Source of the DNA: Blastopirellula marina DSM 3645
GTDB taxonomy: Bacteria > Planctomycetota > Planctomycetia > Pirellulales > Pirellulaceae
Reading direction: 5' to 3'
Assembly: GCF_000153105.1 (NCBI RefSeq)
Contig: NZ_CH672376.1
Coordinates: 3,254,503 to 3,318,502 of the forward strand
Length of the DNA stretch: 64,000 bases
Under the pieces are notes generated by a model. It was not told where the DNA came from. It worked only from the letters and a program-made list of their open reading frames with translations, and made no database searches. Shown here one piece after another: positions 41,493 to 50,840 of this stretch. Both the position numbers and the translations under genes were made by a program. Each line of letters begins with the position of its first letter. The stretch's first letter is position 1.

Positions 41493-42449
41493 TCAACCGC
41501 CACGCAAAGTCCCTTGGTGACGGGCTGCCCCTTCCCAAATTACAGTACCCCTCGGCACTTCAACTTCAAAAAGGTGGACAGCCGAGTTTCCCCAATCGGG
41601 ATCAAGTGCTAGTTTCTTGATGGCTTCGGACGGCGAACGGGGCTTGACTCTTGTGAGATAACTACCAGTTCGACCAGCTGTCCCGCCATAGACCCGATAC
41701 AAAACGACATCTTCCTCAAACACTTTGCCAACCGCCGTTCCGCCACGGAATGTCGATTTGACACCGGCTGGTAGCGGCACATCGTCAACACTCAAACGCC
41801 GCCAACCATTTACAAAGTCATCTGCTGCACTTGTTGGGGCAACACCATCCGCAATAACCGCCCGCCTTGTCCCCCACACTCCTCGCGACAACCCGCCGGC
41901 AGCACTCCCGATCATCATGCCGAGGAAGGCGCCATGCAACGCCCCGGTCGACGAGCCGTCGGCCCAATAGCCGCCGATCGCGCCGATGCCGCCGCCCAGC
42001 AGGTCAGGCCCAACTGCTATTAAACCAGCTCCCAGTCGCGAGCGCAACGTTGCGTTCTCAAGAGCCTTTGCGCCGTTATAAAAACCACCGGCCAGGCCGC
42101 CAATCATGCCGCCTGCCGAATACGCAGTTGCAATTTGACTATCGCTGGCGCCGCTTAACGATGCTGCGCCGCCAACAACGACCGAACCGATCGCTCCACC
42201 AAACGCCCTTACTGGGCATATAGCTCCAAAGGCGGCGCCAATTCCAGCGCTCATGAAGCGGTCAAAGTGATCGCCGCCATGAAGTCGCGATTCGTTATAC
42301 GCGTTGGCGCCTCCCACGACGGCGCCAGCCATCACAACAGCGAGCGCGGCCGGCGCGGTAAAGCCGATGGCGATTACGCCGACAACAACAAGTCCAGCAA
42401 CGCCGACGCCCAGCTTGAGCCAAGGGGAAGCTTCGTTCCACCATTTCAT
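41493..42449 (-). CDS. Polymorphic toxin 1: RHS-type pretoxin core with ART-like C-terminal toxin domain
   Basis: 318 residues from the first in-frame ATG 42449 (MKWWNEASPW), though the frame is open further upstream into an RHS core relic, so this is the 3' part of an RHS gene. Residues about 10-215 are Gly/Ala-rich with hydrophobic segments (LGVGVAGLVVVGVIAIGF), probably helping membrane passage. The tail reads KVFEEDVVLYRVYGGTAGRTGSYLTRV, LFEVEVPRGTVIWEGAARHQG. YR near the start of the tail and the GT-VIWEG end resemble ADP-ribosyltransferase-like toxins (similar to polymorphic toxin type 46), a tentative call. Its core segment at about 41890-42040 is duplicated in toxin 2. Confidence 0.68.
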   Translation of the reverse strand: MKWWNEASPWLKLGVGVAGLVVVGVIAIGFTAPAALAVVMAGAVVGGANAYNESRLHGGDHFDRFMSAGIGAAFGAICPVRAFGGAIGSVVVGGAASLSGASDSQIATAYSAGGMIGGLAGGFYNGAKALENATLRSRLGAGLIAVGPDLLGGGIGAIGGYWADGSSTGALHGAFLGMMIGSAAGGLSRGVWGTRRAVIADGVAPTSAADDFVNGWRRLSVDDVPLPAGVKSTFRGGTAVGKVFEEDVVLYRVYGGTAGRTGSYLTRVKPRSPSEAIKKLALDPDWGNSAVHLFEVEVPRGTVIWEGAARHQGTLRGG

Positions 42450-42871
42450 CCAGGCTTCGCCGGAGATGGTCGCTCCCGACGTGGGAGGACGCCAACCGCC
42501 GAGCGGGAAGCCTTGCGATTGGGCGTTGAGCTGGCTTTCTGGAATGACGGAGATGGGGCCCAGCGGCAGCGCGCGACCAAGTGCGGAGTGGAAGTAGGCT
42601 CCGGCAAAGTAAAGACCAGAAGGATCCTTGCGAGTTCCGCCTAGCAGATGCCGCCAGCTGTATTGGGAACTCGGCCCGGCTTTTTCGAGAAAGTCCTTGT
42701 CAAGATAACAAGATAAGCGACGTTGCCGCGCGGATCATATTGATAGCGTTCGAGAACCTCGCCTTCGTCGTTGGCGATTGCAACGACGTTACCCGTGGCG
42801 TCGTAGATCGGATAAATCCGTTGTTCGGCCGTTTCATTCGCGAAGAGATCGATCCAACAGACAAGCCTGTT
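42450..42871 (-). pseudogene. RHS core relic, frameshifted by an 8-base tandem duplication
   Basis: Upstream of toxin 1 the minus strand reads RHS-repeat sequence: FANETAEQRIYPIYDATGN, EGEVLERYQYDPRGNV. It then shifts frame and continues as LDKDFLEKAGPSSQYSW, LLGGTRKDPSGLYFAGAYF into the toxin 1 frame. The shift coincides with CAAGATAA repeated twice, 42701-42708 and 42709-42716 (plus-strand sense). The usual RHS end motif DPSGL is intact. Nothing RHS-like is seen beyond about 42871, so the giant N-terminal part is gone. Confidence 0.75.
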
Positions 42872-43346
42872 GGGAGCGTTGACGCCGAGCCTGGATGCGC
42901 GCGGCGTACAATCCGGAGCAAATGGTTGCGATCCAACATCCTTCGGAAGAAACGGCGGTGGAGAGACTTCGCGACGCCGTAGAAGAAAAGCGGGGATTGG
43001 GGCAAACGCGGCTAAGTGAGTCTGGAATCGCAGAGACTAGGCGAATCGCAAAAAATTCGGGCCCACGTCTTCATGAAAGAAGAGCCCGCTGCGGTAGAAC
43101 GATGGAAACCTTCAGCCGATTGGTCAAAGTCGAGCAGATGTGCCTGACGGTCCAGATCGAATATTCCCTACAACTTGGCCGTGAAGGTGTCTTGATGCTG
43201 GCGCATCTTGACGATTCAGCGACTTCAGCAATGTGGCGCTGAGCGAAGCATTAGCACGTGTTCTTTACCCTTTACCGATCGTGGGCTGTACAACCTGACC
43301 GCCGCTTGAGAACGATCCACCAAACCGTGAGGTGATCATGTACGAC
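42872..43346. other. No recognisable gene
   Basis: 475 bases between the RHS relic and the gene at 43347. Open frames on both strands are short with no familiar motif. It may be decayed RHS or transposon DNA, but nothing supports either. Confidence 0.4.
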
Positions 43347-43799
43347 CTATTCATCGTAAGTCGCCGCAACAAAATCGATCCAAGGAAACTCTCTCAACCA
43401 GCCCATCCAAGTATGAGATACCGGTTGAACGGAGATCACAGCGCTGGCAAAGCCACATTTCTCTTTATACCCCAGAGAATGCAAGGGGAAGCTGTGACCA
43501 CAAGGAAGTGCATGAGATTCGGTTGGGTCGTAACCGCCAGGTCTTGAACAGGCAGTGTTCAGCAAATCCTGCCATGTTCCCATTTCCACTTGCTTTCCAC
43601 AAAGCGGGCACTTCACACGGTGAAGGTTATTCCCGCAACTCACGAATCGAATCTCGTCGAATTGCTGAATCTTTATGGACTCCGGTACAACTGAAATCCC
43701 GTCTTCGTTAAGAAGTTGACTGCAAATCTTCGATACTTCGTCACCCGTGAAGTGTCTGCCGAATTCTAGAGGATATATCTTCAGAAGATGTCTTACCAT
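43347..43799 (-). CDS. Hypothetical protein with zinc-ribbon-like cysteines (possible orphan immunity protein)
   Basis: 150 residues from ATG 43799 (MVRHLLKIYPLEFG); the frame opens at 43874 but overlaps a transposase relic there. Cysteine pairs in VKCPLCGKQVEMG and a later LPCGHSF could bind zinc. The C-terminus is hydrophobic and aromatic (HTWMGWLREFPWIDFVAATY). AT-richer than core genes, like the immunity genes of this island. No family recognised; an orphan immunity role is a guess from location. Confidence 0.55.
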   Translation of the reverse strand: MVRHLLKIYPLEFGRHFTGDEVSKICSQLLNEDGISVVPESIKIQQFDEIRFVSCGNNLHRVKCPLCGKQVEMGTWQDLLNTACSRPGGYDPTESHALPCGHSFPLHSLGYKEKCGFASAVISVQPVSHTWMGWLREFPWIDFVAATYDE

Positions 43800-43813
43800 G
43801 GCACACCCGCGCG

Positions 43814-43996
43814 AAGTTTGAATGGCTGCCGCCGTACTGCCCCGAGTTAAACCCCGTCGAGCATGTCTGGCCAACGACCAAGTGGGGGCGACTCTACAAC
43901 TGGCCGGCCGAAGATTTTTACAATTTAGCTGGCGGCGTCCACGAAGATTTTGACGATCAAGCCGCTAGTGAAGACTTGTTACACAGCCATTTCCGT
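43814..43996 (+). pseudogene. IS630-type transposase, C-terminal fragment
   Basis: The plus strand reads KFEWLPPYCPELNPVEHVW followed by TKWGRLYNWPAEDFYNLA. PPYCPELNPVEHVW is the conserved segment with the third catalytic residue of IS630/Tc1-type DDE enzymes. The rest of the gene and the terminal repeats are absent. It marks the right edge of the island. Confidence 0.78.
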
Positions 43997-44079
43997 AGTG
44001 CGGGCCTTGCTTTGAATTCCTCGCGCAGATGTCAATTGACCTGGGCTTATCCGCTGTGGCCGACCCCTCGTCCCCTTTT

Positions 44080-45429
44080 CTATTTGGACATCAGGCCTGC
44101 CGTGTTAATGGTGCGCACGGTGTAGGGATTGGCGGCGCCATTTTTGATCGGCTCTACCGTACAGCGCATTTCGACCAGCGGGACCGCCGGCGTGTCGCTG
44201 TACTGTAGACCTTGGAAGATCGGGCGGCCGAATCGATTCTTTGGATCCTCTGGAACGGTCTTGATGGTCTTGCCATCACGGAGGATCTCGAAGTAAGCGA
44301 CGCCGCTTTCCAGGTCAGCGGTTGCGTTCCAGGTCAGTTGGTCGCCAGTGAGTTGAGTGTTGGTGGGCGCCGGCGGCAAAGTGGTGTCGGCGACTTGGGT
44401 ATCGGTCATGTACTGCAACCAGGCGTCGGCGACGGTTTTGCTGGGTAACCAGATTGAGGTCGACTTGTCGCCTGTGTATTGGTCGGCAGGAACCGGCGCG
44501 GTCGCTTCTCCCTTGTCGGTCGGCAGCGGCGCTAGCCAGGCGTCTTGGGGCGGAAAGGGACGCAGCGGTTCGCCGGACTTCGCGGGGAGTCGCACGGCGA
44601 GACACGCGTCGAACCAGGGCATCGCCAGGTAGCGCTGATTGCCGCATTCGTGACTCGTCCGCGGATCGATCGAGACGCCCAGCAGCGCGCCTTGGCCGCG
44701 CATCGCTGCGAAGAACGTCTTGTTGCTGTTCCAGGCGCCCGAGAAGCGGCCGTCGGTGACGGTGACGCCTTCTTTGGTTCCCAGATTGCACATCAGCGGC
44801 ACTTCGAGAGCGGCTTGGGGAAGTTCGTGCGGCTTGATGTTGCGGCCGGCGATCGGTTCGAACAACGGCACGCCAGACCGCAGCCAAGCGGCCGCGATTC
44901 GTTCGGGATAAAGCATCACCATGCCGCCGCACCAATGACCGCCGCCGCTATGTCCCCACAGCGCCCACGGCACGGTCGCGAGTTCGGGATGCTTGGTCAT
45001 AGCGCCCAAGTCGGTCAACGACTTTTGAAACGCGGCGGCCGATCCGTTGCGCGGATCGCACCACATCTGACAATCGGTTCCCTCCGGTTGCTCATACGAC
45101 GCGGCCAACAGCGCGCAATCGTATTTGGCGGCGAGCGCTTGCCAGTGCAGATCGAAGGCGCCGCTTTGACCTGACAGGCACGAACCTTCGCCGCAACCAT
45201 GTTGATGCACGATCACGCCGCGGAGCGTTTCGACTTGCGACGGAATCCAAACGGTATAGGCGACCGGATAAATCAACTCGCCGGGCTTCGTCGACGCTTC
45301 GTAGCGAACGCGATAGTAGGGCGCTGCGACCGGCGGCGGGTTGTCATAGGGAGCATTTTGAGCATCCGCCGCGGCGACGCAGAGCAAGAGGAAGCCGAGC
45401 GAAGCGAGACGACAAATCAGTTGAGACAT
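44080..45429 (-). CDS. Secreted alpha/beta-hydrolase-like protein with C-terminal fibronectin-like part
   Basis: 449 residues from ATG 45429, with signal peptide [19 protein letters not shown]. The hydrolase core shows [13 protein letters not shown], then the nucleophile elbow [17 protein letters not shown] (G-H-S-G-G), Asp candidate near [11 protein letters not shown] and a His within the same stretch. Residues about 330-449 look like a fibronectin type III or similar beta domain ([25 protein letters not shown]). It probably hydrolyses esters or polysaccharide side groups outside the cytoplasm. Flanked by the transposon-rich island and a gene-poor gap, so no operon partner. Confidence 0.8.
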   Translation of the reverse strand: MSQLICRLASLGFLLLCVAAADAQNAPYDNPPPVAAPYYRVRYEASTKPGELIYPVAYTVWIPSQVETLRGVIVHQHGCGEGSCLSGQSGAFDLHWQALAAKYDCALLAASYEQPEGTDCQMWCDPRNGSAAAFQKSLTDLGAMTKHPELATVPWALWGHSGGGHWCGGMVMLYPERIAAAWLRSGVPLFEPIAGRNIKPHELPQAALEVPLMCNLGTKEGVTVTDGRFSGAWNSNKTFFAAMRGQGALLGVSIDPRTSHECGNQRYLAMPWFDACLAVRLPAKSGEPLRPFPPQDAWLAPLPTDKGEATAPVPADQYTGDKSTSIWLPSKTVADAWLQYMTDTQVADTTLPPAPTNTQLTGDQLTWNATADLESGVAYFEILRDGKTIKTVPEDPKNRFGRPIFQGLQYSDTPAVPLVEMRCTVEPIKNGAANPYTVRTINTAGLMSK

Positions 45430-46085
45430 AGTTGCACGTGAGGGCTAAGGAGGGTGGAACGGTGTGGATATTAAGGGGCCAGGGCCGCATCGCGGACCCT
45501 ACGTCTATTTAGCGCCATCGGCGGCGCGAAAACTAGTCGGTTGTATTTGCAAAGAGTGACGCCGACGAGTTTGTGCGGTGGAACCGGATCGTTTTCGGCA
45601 AACCTCCGCAGCTCATCAGACTACCAACTTTTCGGGATAACGCCGTTACAACATGGACAATGTGGTAGATTGCGGCGAATCCGCTATATCTAACTACGTC
45701 ATGGTAATTATTCACCGGCAAAGCGTTAGAAAACTTCTCAAAAATTGGCCGCGCAGCCGAATAATTTGCTTTTCGAGCGTGCTGAATGGGTTTAGGTTTG
45801 ACCCGAAAGACACAATCTTGATCAACCGTATAAAAAAGGGTTGGCATCGACGAGAACGTCTTTTCTCCCCATCGCAGCCTACCCCGCTGACGTCCTAATC
45901 AGCAGACACGATCCCTCCTTTGCGAAACGCAAATCCTGTCTGACTATGCGAGCACGGGTTCGCGACGATTATCGCAACCAGCAGCTTCGATCATGCCTGC
46001 TTGCCGGCCCCTTTATTTCCTCCCGAGGTGATTTCTTGCGCGTGTAAATATTCTCCCATCCTTCTTTCCTTCTGGGAACATTCCA
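45430..46085. other. 656-base gene-poor intergenic region
   Basis: AT-richer than the flanking genes. A 104-codon minus-strand frame (45533-45847) has no recognisable motif or ribosome binding site and is not accepted. The part just before 46086 probably holds the promoter of the DUF1559 gene, but no clear boxes are seen. Confidence 0.45.
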
Positions 46086-47051
46086 ATGACAAAGCGTCAA
46101 GCGTTTACGTTGGTTGAACTTTTGGTCGTCATCGCGATTATCGGCGTGTTGATTGCCTTGCTTCTCCCCGCAGTGATGATGGCCCGCGAATCGGTTCGCC
46201 GCGCCCACTGCACCAACAACATCAAGCAGATGCTGTTGGGAGTCCATTCTTACATGGACATGACCGGCGGACGTATTCCGCGCGGCGTGACCGTCGATCA
46301 TACGACGACTGCTTCGACGTGCGGAAAAGATGAGAGTAATCCGTACGCCCATACCCTGCATACATTTTTACTTCCTTATCTTGAGCAGCAAAATCTGTAT
46401 GATCAAATCGACTTTCTGTACGGCATGAAAGACGCGCACAACGCCGCGGTCCGAGCGACGCGGGTCTCGACTTATGAGTGTCCCAGTTCCGAGCTTGGTC
46501 CGTATCTGAGCACCGACGGACCGAACAATTATCCGTTGGCGATGTCGAGCCACGGCTTTGGTCAATGCGGCCGTTACAGTCCGCCCAACGGCGGCGTCTT
46601 CTCGATCTTTTGGGGCTTGAAGCATACCTATTCAGGCGCGACGCCGATCCCTTTAGAGCAAGCGACGTTGGTCGCGCCCGCGATGCGAATGCAGGCAATC
46701 GTCGACGGACTGAGCAATACGATGGTGATCGGCGAGTTTGCGCCGAATCGCGATTATGTGATCGAAGCGAACACGTCCCAGAATTTTGGGCGGAGTTGGT
46801 TTAACGGAGAATTTCAAGCAAGTATCGGCTATACGATCAACTCCAACGGAACGCCCAATAGTCCGCTTGCGACCTGGGGAGTGGGGCAGTCGTGGGGGCG
46901 AAACAATTCGACGGTCGGCAGCTATCATCCCGGCGGAATTAACGGCGGCTTTATGGATGGCAGCGTTCACTTTGTCCCGGATGTGATCGACGGCAGCATG
47001 TGGTTCGCCCTCGGCACGCCCCAAGGGGGCGAAGTGGTCCAAATTCCTTAG
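46086..47051 (+). CDS. DUF1559 domain protein with type IV pilin-like N-terminus
   Basis: 321 residues. N-terminal cleavage/methylation motif: basic MTKRQ, AFTLVELLVVIAIIGVLIALLLP, with the conserved Glu at position 5 of the mature chain. The DUF1559 body follows (ARESVRRAHCTNNIKQMLLGVHSY) and closes with the H-x9-DG signature region (SYHPGGINGGFMDGSVHFV). Planctomycetes carry very many such proteins, presumably assembled or exported by a pseudopilin-type machinery; individual roles are unknown. It is 24 bases before a small lipoprotein gene, an arrangement repeated at 61779-63287. Confidence 0.92.
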   Translation: MTKRQAFTLVELLVVIAIIGVLIALLLPAVMMARESVRRAHCTNNIKQMLLGVHSYMDMTGGRIPRGVTVDHTTTASTCGKDESNPYAHTLHTFLLPYLEQQNLYDQIDFLYGMKDAHNAAVRATRVSTYECPSSELGPYLSTDGPNNYPLAMSSHGFGQCGRYSPPNGGVFSIFWGLKHTYSGATPIPLEQATLVAPAMRMQAIVDGLSNTMVIGEFAPNRDYVIEANTSQNFGRSWFNGEFQASIGYTINSNGTPNSPLATWGVGQSWGRNNSTVGSYHPGGINGGFMDGSVHFVPDVIDGSMWFALGTPQGGEVVQIP

Positions 47052-47075
47052 TCGCAAGTCCGTAGGAGAGTCGCC

Positions 47076-47450
47076 ATGAATAACCGCTGTATTGGCTTGA
47101 CGGCCATCTTTCTGGCGTTGTTCGCCGGAGCATGTTCTCAGCAGATCGATCCAGGGAACTTCCTGACGATTTCTGGCAAGATCACCATGAACGGAAAACC
47201 GTGCAAAGAGGCGGAGGTGACGTTTCATTCGCCCGATACCAAAACGCTGGGGCGAGCGGTCACCGACTCGACGGGGCAGTTCACGATCAACGAAATATTG
47301 CCCGGCGAGTACACCGTCAGCGTGCTTCGCATGTCGATGGACGGCCTCGGAATCGCGCCAGAGTTCGAGAAATTTGCGAGTAGGGATAGCCCGTTGCATG
47401 CGGTCGTATCAGAGCAGCAAACGACGTTTGAGTTTGCGATCGACATGTAG
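47076..47450 (+). CDS. Small lipoprotein with carboxypeptidase-regulatory-like domain
   Basis: 124 residues from ATG 47076. The signal peptide ends in the lipobox LFAGACS, so it should be lipid-anchored. The rest is one transthyretin-like beta-sandwich: ISGKITMNGKPCKEAEVTFHSPD, AVTDSTGQFTINEILPGEYTVSVLR. These small lipoproteins usually accompany DUF1559 genes in Planctomycetes, as with the gene 24 bases upstream. Function unknown; perhaps an envelope structural partner. Confidence 0.86.
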   Translation: MNNRCIGLTAIFLALFAGACSQQIDPGNFLTISGKITMNGKPCKEAEVTFHSPDTKTLGRAVTDSTGQFTINEILPGEYTVSVLRMSMDGLGIAPEFEKFASRDSPLHAVVSEQQTTFEFAIDM

Positions 47451-47458
47451 TGAACATC

Positions 47459-47506
47459 GGGCGGCGCGGTCATCACAGCGAGCTGGCCGCGCTGCCCATT
47501 TTTATT
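47459..47506 (+). terminator. Rho-independent terminator after the DUF1559/lipoprotein pair
   Basis: GGGCGGCGCGG at 47459-47469 pairs with CCGCGCTGCCC at 47487-47497 (10 of 11), followed by ATTTTTATT. It starts nine bases after the lipoprotein stop codon. Confidence 0.82.
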
Positions 47507-47517
47507 CGTCATTTTGC

Positions 47518-49428
47518 CTACTTCGCTGGGGCGATCGTCTCTCGCCACCGGGGATGTTGAGCCTTATAGTCCTGAAACGACGCATACTCTTGTTCTTCGA
47601 TCTTGCCGCTATTGTCGGCGTCGATGAATGAGAAAAGCCAATCGAAGCTCGGCTTGCCGATGTTCCATTCCGCCGCGCAGACCAGATCGTCGGCGTCTTG
47701 GTCGCATTCTTCCAGCAACAGGGCGAAGTCCAGCTTTTTGGCAGCGCCGCCGGCGCTGCTTGGATCGACGGACGGATCCCAGTTCAACTTTTGACCAGCG
47801 GCGTGCAGCGCTGCGGCGTACGCTTGCTTGTCGATTTGCTGCACCGGCTGTTGTTCTTGGATTGCGTGGGCGGCGGCGATGCCGGCTGACTCGCCGGCGA
47901 TCATGAAAACCGGCTCCATCCGGGCCGAAGCATAGCCCAAGTGACTCGCCGAAAAGCAGACCGAAACGAGCAGGTTCGTGCATTGCTCTGGCTGCGGCGT
48001 GATCGCGCGATACGGAATGGCATAGGGAACGTTCGTCGGTCCGCGGCTACCGCCGACGAACATGTTTCCTTCGTTGGCGACCCACGTACGCTCTGCGTCT
48101 TGCACCTCAATGCGGCGCGACGGGTAAGTGTCGATACCGTACTGCGCCAAGCCGATCGGATCGTCGACTTGCGTCCGATTGTAGACGTCGTGCGCGGTGA
48201 TCACATAACGCCCCTGCAGGCGCCGCGCGACGCGAATATAAAGTTGATGCGGCCAGCCGGCGGTCTCGGGATGAAAGCGATCGTCGAGCCCGAGTTGGCT
48301 GATCTCTTCGCGATACGATTGCGGTACGCGTGCGTCGGACTTCATGAACGTATAAAGGCCGCGGAGGTAATCTTGATGTGCTTTCCAAACGCGGGCCTTG
48401 GCGGCATAATCGCCGGCGGCGTAGTCTTGACTAATTCCTAGCGGCGCCATCGAGATCAACGAAGCGCGTTGATAGTTCCACTCTTGCGAGTTCATCCAGC
48501 CGGGCCAAATGCCGACCAGGCGAGCACGCAAACGTTTCGGATCTTTTTCGGTTGCGGCGAGATAGGCGACGTAGCGTCCGACCAGTTCAAAATCTTCGAC
48601 TTGGTAGTTGGTCGGCGGCGTGATTGTTACACGATGGTCCGGATCGGCGGTCGTGTAGTAGCGATAGTTATAAGCTTGGGTGTGATTGTCGGCGGCGCCG
48701 ATCGGCAGACCGTGGTCTTTTTCGACCAGAGGAAGCAAACCGCTGCTGGGATCCCCGGCGACACGATAGGGATCGATGGGCGTTTTTTGCACGACGGGTC
48801 GAACCCCAGCCGCAGCTTCGTCAAACTCGGTCGTCGCTTCGCGACCGACGCGATAGTCGCACCCGGCGGCGGCTAGCAGGTCTCCCTCGTAGCTCGCGTC
48901 GATGAAAACCTTGGCGCGCACTTGCAGATGATTGCGTACGGTCGGCTCGGCGATGGGGACCCCGAGTGCGTCAAACGGCGCTAAATCAAAGATCGCGGTT
49001 TCGATCTTGGCCCCCGATTTTTGACAGCTGGAAATACGATGCTCGTAGATGACCGGGACACCGTGCTTCTCGAGCAGCGCAAGAAAGTCGTCCCGAATCT
49101 GCAAGGGACTCAGCTTGCCGGTCGGCAATGGGGGACCAGCGGCCGGTTGCCCTAAGCTCTTCAGCAGCTTGTGCGTCATCCCGCCGGTAGCGGCGTAGTT
49201 GGGACAGTCTTGCATCGGCTTGAGTCCGGCGCCAAGCATGCCGCCTACCCAGCGACCAGGCTCAACGATCACCACTTTTTGTCCGGCCCGCTTCGCGGCG
49301 ATCGCCGCCAAAATTCCGGAAGGAGTCGCCGTGTAAATGCAAACATCGGTTTGGATGTCGCGAGGCGCGGCGAAGAGGCAACTAGAGAGTCCTAGCAGCA
49401 ACAGTAGCGAACCGATGGTAAGTTTCAT
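47518..49428 (-). CDS. Secreted FAD-dependent oxidoreductase with EF-hand-like C-terminus
   Basis: 636 residues from ATG 49428 with GGGAAAG upstream; the frame opens at 49656 but that leader is not protein-like. Signal peptide KLTIGSLLLLLGLSSCLFAA. The FAD-binding Rossmann start is TDVCIYTATPSGILAAIAAKRAGQKVVIVEPG, with GGMLGAGL after it, as in the FAD_oxidored family. FIDASYEGDLLAAAGCDYRVGRE and FVGGSRGPTNVPYAIPYRA are further family segments. The last 70 residues contain a calcium-type loop (DADNSGKIEEQEY). It probably oxidises an unknown, possibly sugar-linked, substrate in the periplasm. Confidence 0.86.
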   Translation of the reverse strand: MKLTIGSLLLLLGLSSCLFAAPRDIQTDVCIYTATPSGILAAIAAKRAGQKVVIVEPGRWVGGMLGAGLKPMQDCPNYAATGGMTHKLLKSLGQPAAGPPLPTGKLSPLQIRDDFLALLEKHGVPVIYEHRISSCQKSGAKIETAIFDLAPFDALGVPIAEPTVRNHLQVRAKVFIDASYEGDLLAAAGCDYRVGREATTEFDEAAAGVRPVVQKTPIDPYRVAGDPSSGLLPLVEKDHGLPIGAADNHTQAYNYRYYTTADPDHRVTITPPTNYQVEDFELVGRYVAYLAATEKDPKRLRARLVGIWPGWMNSQEWNYQRASLISMAPLGISQDYAAGDYAAKARVWKAHQDYLRGLYTFMKSDARVPQSYREEISQLGLDDRFHPETAGWPHQLYIRVARRLQGRYVITAHDVYNRTQVDDPIGLAQYGIDTYPSRRIEVQDAERTWVANEGNMFVGGSRGPTNVPYAIPYRAITPQPEQCTNLLVSVCFSASHLGYASARMEPVFMIAGESAGIAAAHAIQEQQPVQQIDKQAYAAALHAAGQKLNWDPSVDPSSAGGAAKKLDFALLLEECDQDADDLVCAAEWNIGKPSFDWLFSFIDADNSGKIEEQEYASFQDYKAQHPRWRETIAPAK

Positions 49429-49574
49429 GTTTCTTTCCCGGGGCATGCGAGGATCGCGCGGAAAACGCGAGGAAAGACCGGCAGGATTGGCATCCATTAT
49501 CGTAATCGCTGCAAAAGCGAGATACGAGTCCCGACAGCGACTCTCAGTTAACTTGGATATTCGCCCGAGGAGTA

Positions 49575-49590
49575 GGTTTTGAAGTTGTGC
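49575..49590 (+). repeat. Dispersed 16-mer repeat, copy 1
   Basis: GGTTTTGAAGTTGTGC is found here and identically at 52245-52260; close relatives form both ends of the palindromic element at 54740-54985. No gene is seen from 49429 to 49883 apart from this and the hairpin at 49792-49850. Confidence 0.6.
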
Positions 49591-49791
49591 GCGATTTGGC
49601 GATTCAAGAAGAATCGAACACGGTGAAGAACCGAAAACAGGTTCGGAATCAACCAAAAATCGTCACGCTAGCCCGCAGCGCAAGCAAGGGAATAGAGTTG
49701 GAGATCCCAACACGGATTGAAGTGGCGAGCCGTATTCCTTCGGCTCGCGCCTCGGGCTGGCGTTTCGCATCTCGACGTCAGAGGCGCCAAC

Positions 49792-49850
49792 AAAAATGCC
49801 GGGCTGCAAACGCTTCTAGGAGGCAGTCTAGAAAACGCTTACAGCCCGGG
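49792..49850 (-). terminator. Hairpin terminator downstream of secreted protein D
   Basis: CCGGGCTG at 49799-49806 pairs with CAGCCCGG at 49842-49849; the interior holds a further CTAG/CTAG pairing and repeated AACGCTT. On the minus strand it is followed by CATTTTTGTT. It lies about 35 bases after the stop at 49884. Confidence 0.6.
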
Positions 49851-49883
49851 CTACCCAAGGATCGCAGCGGTTATTGTGAAGGC

Positions 49884-50780
49884 CTACTTGGCGGCCTGCG
49901 GGTTGGTCGCTTTGCTGAACTCAAGCGTGCCGATGGTCGCTGATGGGGTGAAGGTGAACTTAGTCGCCGAGGTGATGGCGAGCTTGCCTTGTAAGCGGAT
50001 TCCGTCGTCGCCGACCAGCGAGAGGGTTCCGGCTTGGAGCGAAAATGTCCCTTTCGATTTGGTTTGCTTGCCCGATTTGACGTAGACCAACTGAAACTTG
50101 CTGTCGGCGTCAAAGCGGATCGCCAACGCTTCGGTCTTTGACTTCGCGGCGCTCCAGGCGCCGATCAGCGCCGCGGCGGAGATCGATGTCGCCGGAGTAG
50201 TCGCAGCGGCGTCGGTCGTTTGGGCTTCGGCGCTCGGCATTTTCCAGAGGTCGACGGTCCCTTTGGCCAGCACCGCTAGACGATTGATTTCGTCGCGCAG
50301 CTTTTGCCCGGTGATCGACTCGTTCGGCAAAATGCGGAACAGCTCGGTTCGTTTTCGCTGGGTGCTGAAGGTGAAAACTGACGGAGCATGCAGTTGATTC
50401 GCTTCCAGCAGCTTCAATAACTGGAGCGAGTTCAGCTTTGCTTCGTCTTTAAGCGTGCTGAGCGGCATCGTAAGTCCAATGCTCATCTCGTCTTCTGAGA
50501 TCGTCACTAGAACGTTGAAAGCCCAGTCGTCCAATGCCTTTTTGACCAGCACGACGCGAGAACCGGCGATTTTGCTCTCGAGACCGGCTGCGGTCAGCAT
50601 TTGGTTCAGTTGGTCGGTCGAATTGATTCGCGCAACCGGCGAAATCGTCCCTTTCGACGAGCTGTCGACAAAGACGGCGTCGGTGCGGACGCCGGAAAAC
50701 AGGTCGTTTTCGTCGGCCAGACCGACAGAAGCGAGCGCTGCGATCAGGCCGCAAACCAGGGGGGCGATCGTTTTGAACAT
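49884..50780 (-). CDS. Secreted two-domain protein with C-terminal lipocalin-like beta domain (regulon gene D)
   Basis: 298 residues from ATG 50780, with signal peptide TIAPLVCGLIAALASVGLA. Residues about 35-175 form an alpha-beta domain of the general type seen in secretion-chaperone/YbjN-like proteins (LNQMLTAAGLESKIAGSRVV, WAFNVLVTISEDEMSIGLTM, LLKLLEANQLHAPSVFTFS), a weak match. After an Ala/Thr linker the last 90 residues (ALIGAWSAAKSKTEALAIRFD ... IGTLEFSKA) repeat the pattern of gene A's C-terminus. A TGTAAC-N16-CGCT promoter is at 50841-50866. Function unknown; shared domain and promoter tie it to gene A. Confidence 0.8.
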   Translation of the reverse strand: MFKTIAPLVCGLIAALASVGLADENDLFSGVRTDAVFVDSSSKGTISPVARINSTDQLNQMLTAAGLESKIAGSRVVLVKKALDDWAFNVLVTISEDEMSIGLTMPLSTLKDEAKLNSLQLLKLLEANQLHAPSVFTFSTQRKRTELFRILPNESITGQKLRDEINRLAVLAKGTVDLWKMPSAEAQTTDAAATTPATSISAAALIGAWSAAKSKTEALAIRFDADSKFQLVYVKSGKQTKSKGTFSLQAGTLSLVGDDGIRLQGKLAITSATKFTFTPSATIGTLEFSKATNPQAAK

Positions 50781-50840
50781 GAGATTACCTGCGATTATGA
50801 ATTTCGATTTTCTTGGGTAGCGAAGGGCTCTATCTAGCGA

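Noticed and set aside
45533-45847. 104-codon minus-strand frame in the gap before the DUF1559 gene
   Set aside because: No ribosome binding site, motif or neighbour support; composition fits random AT-rich DNA.
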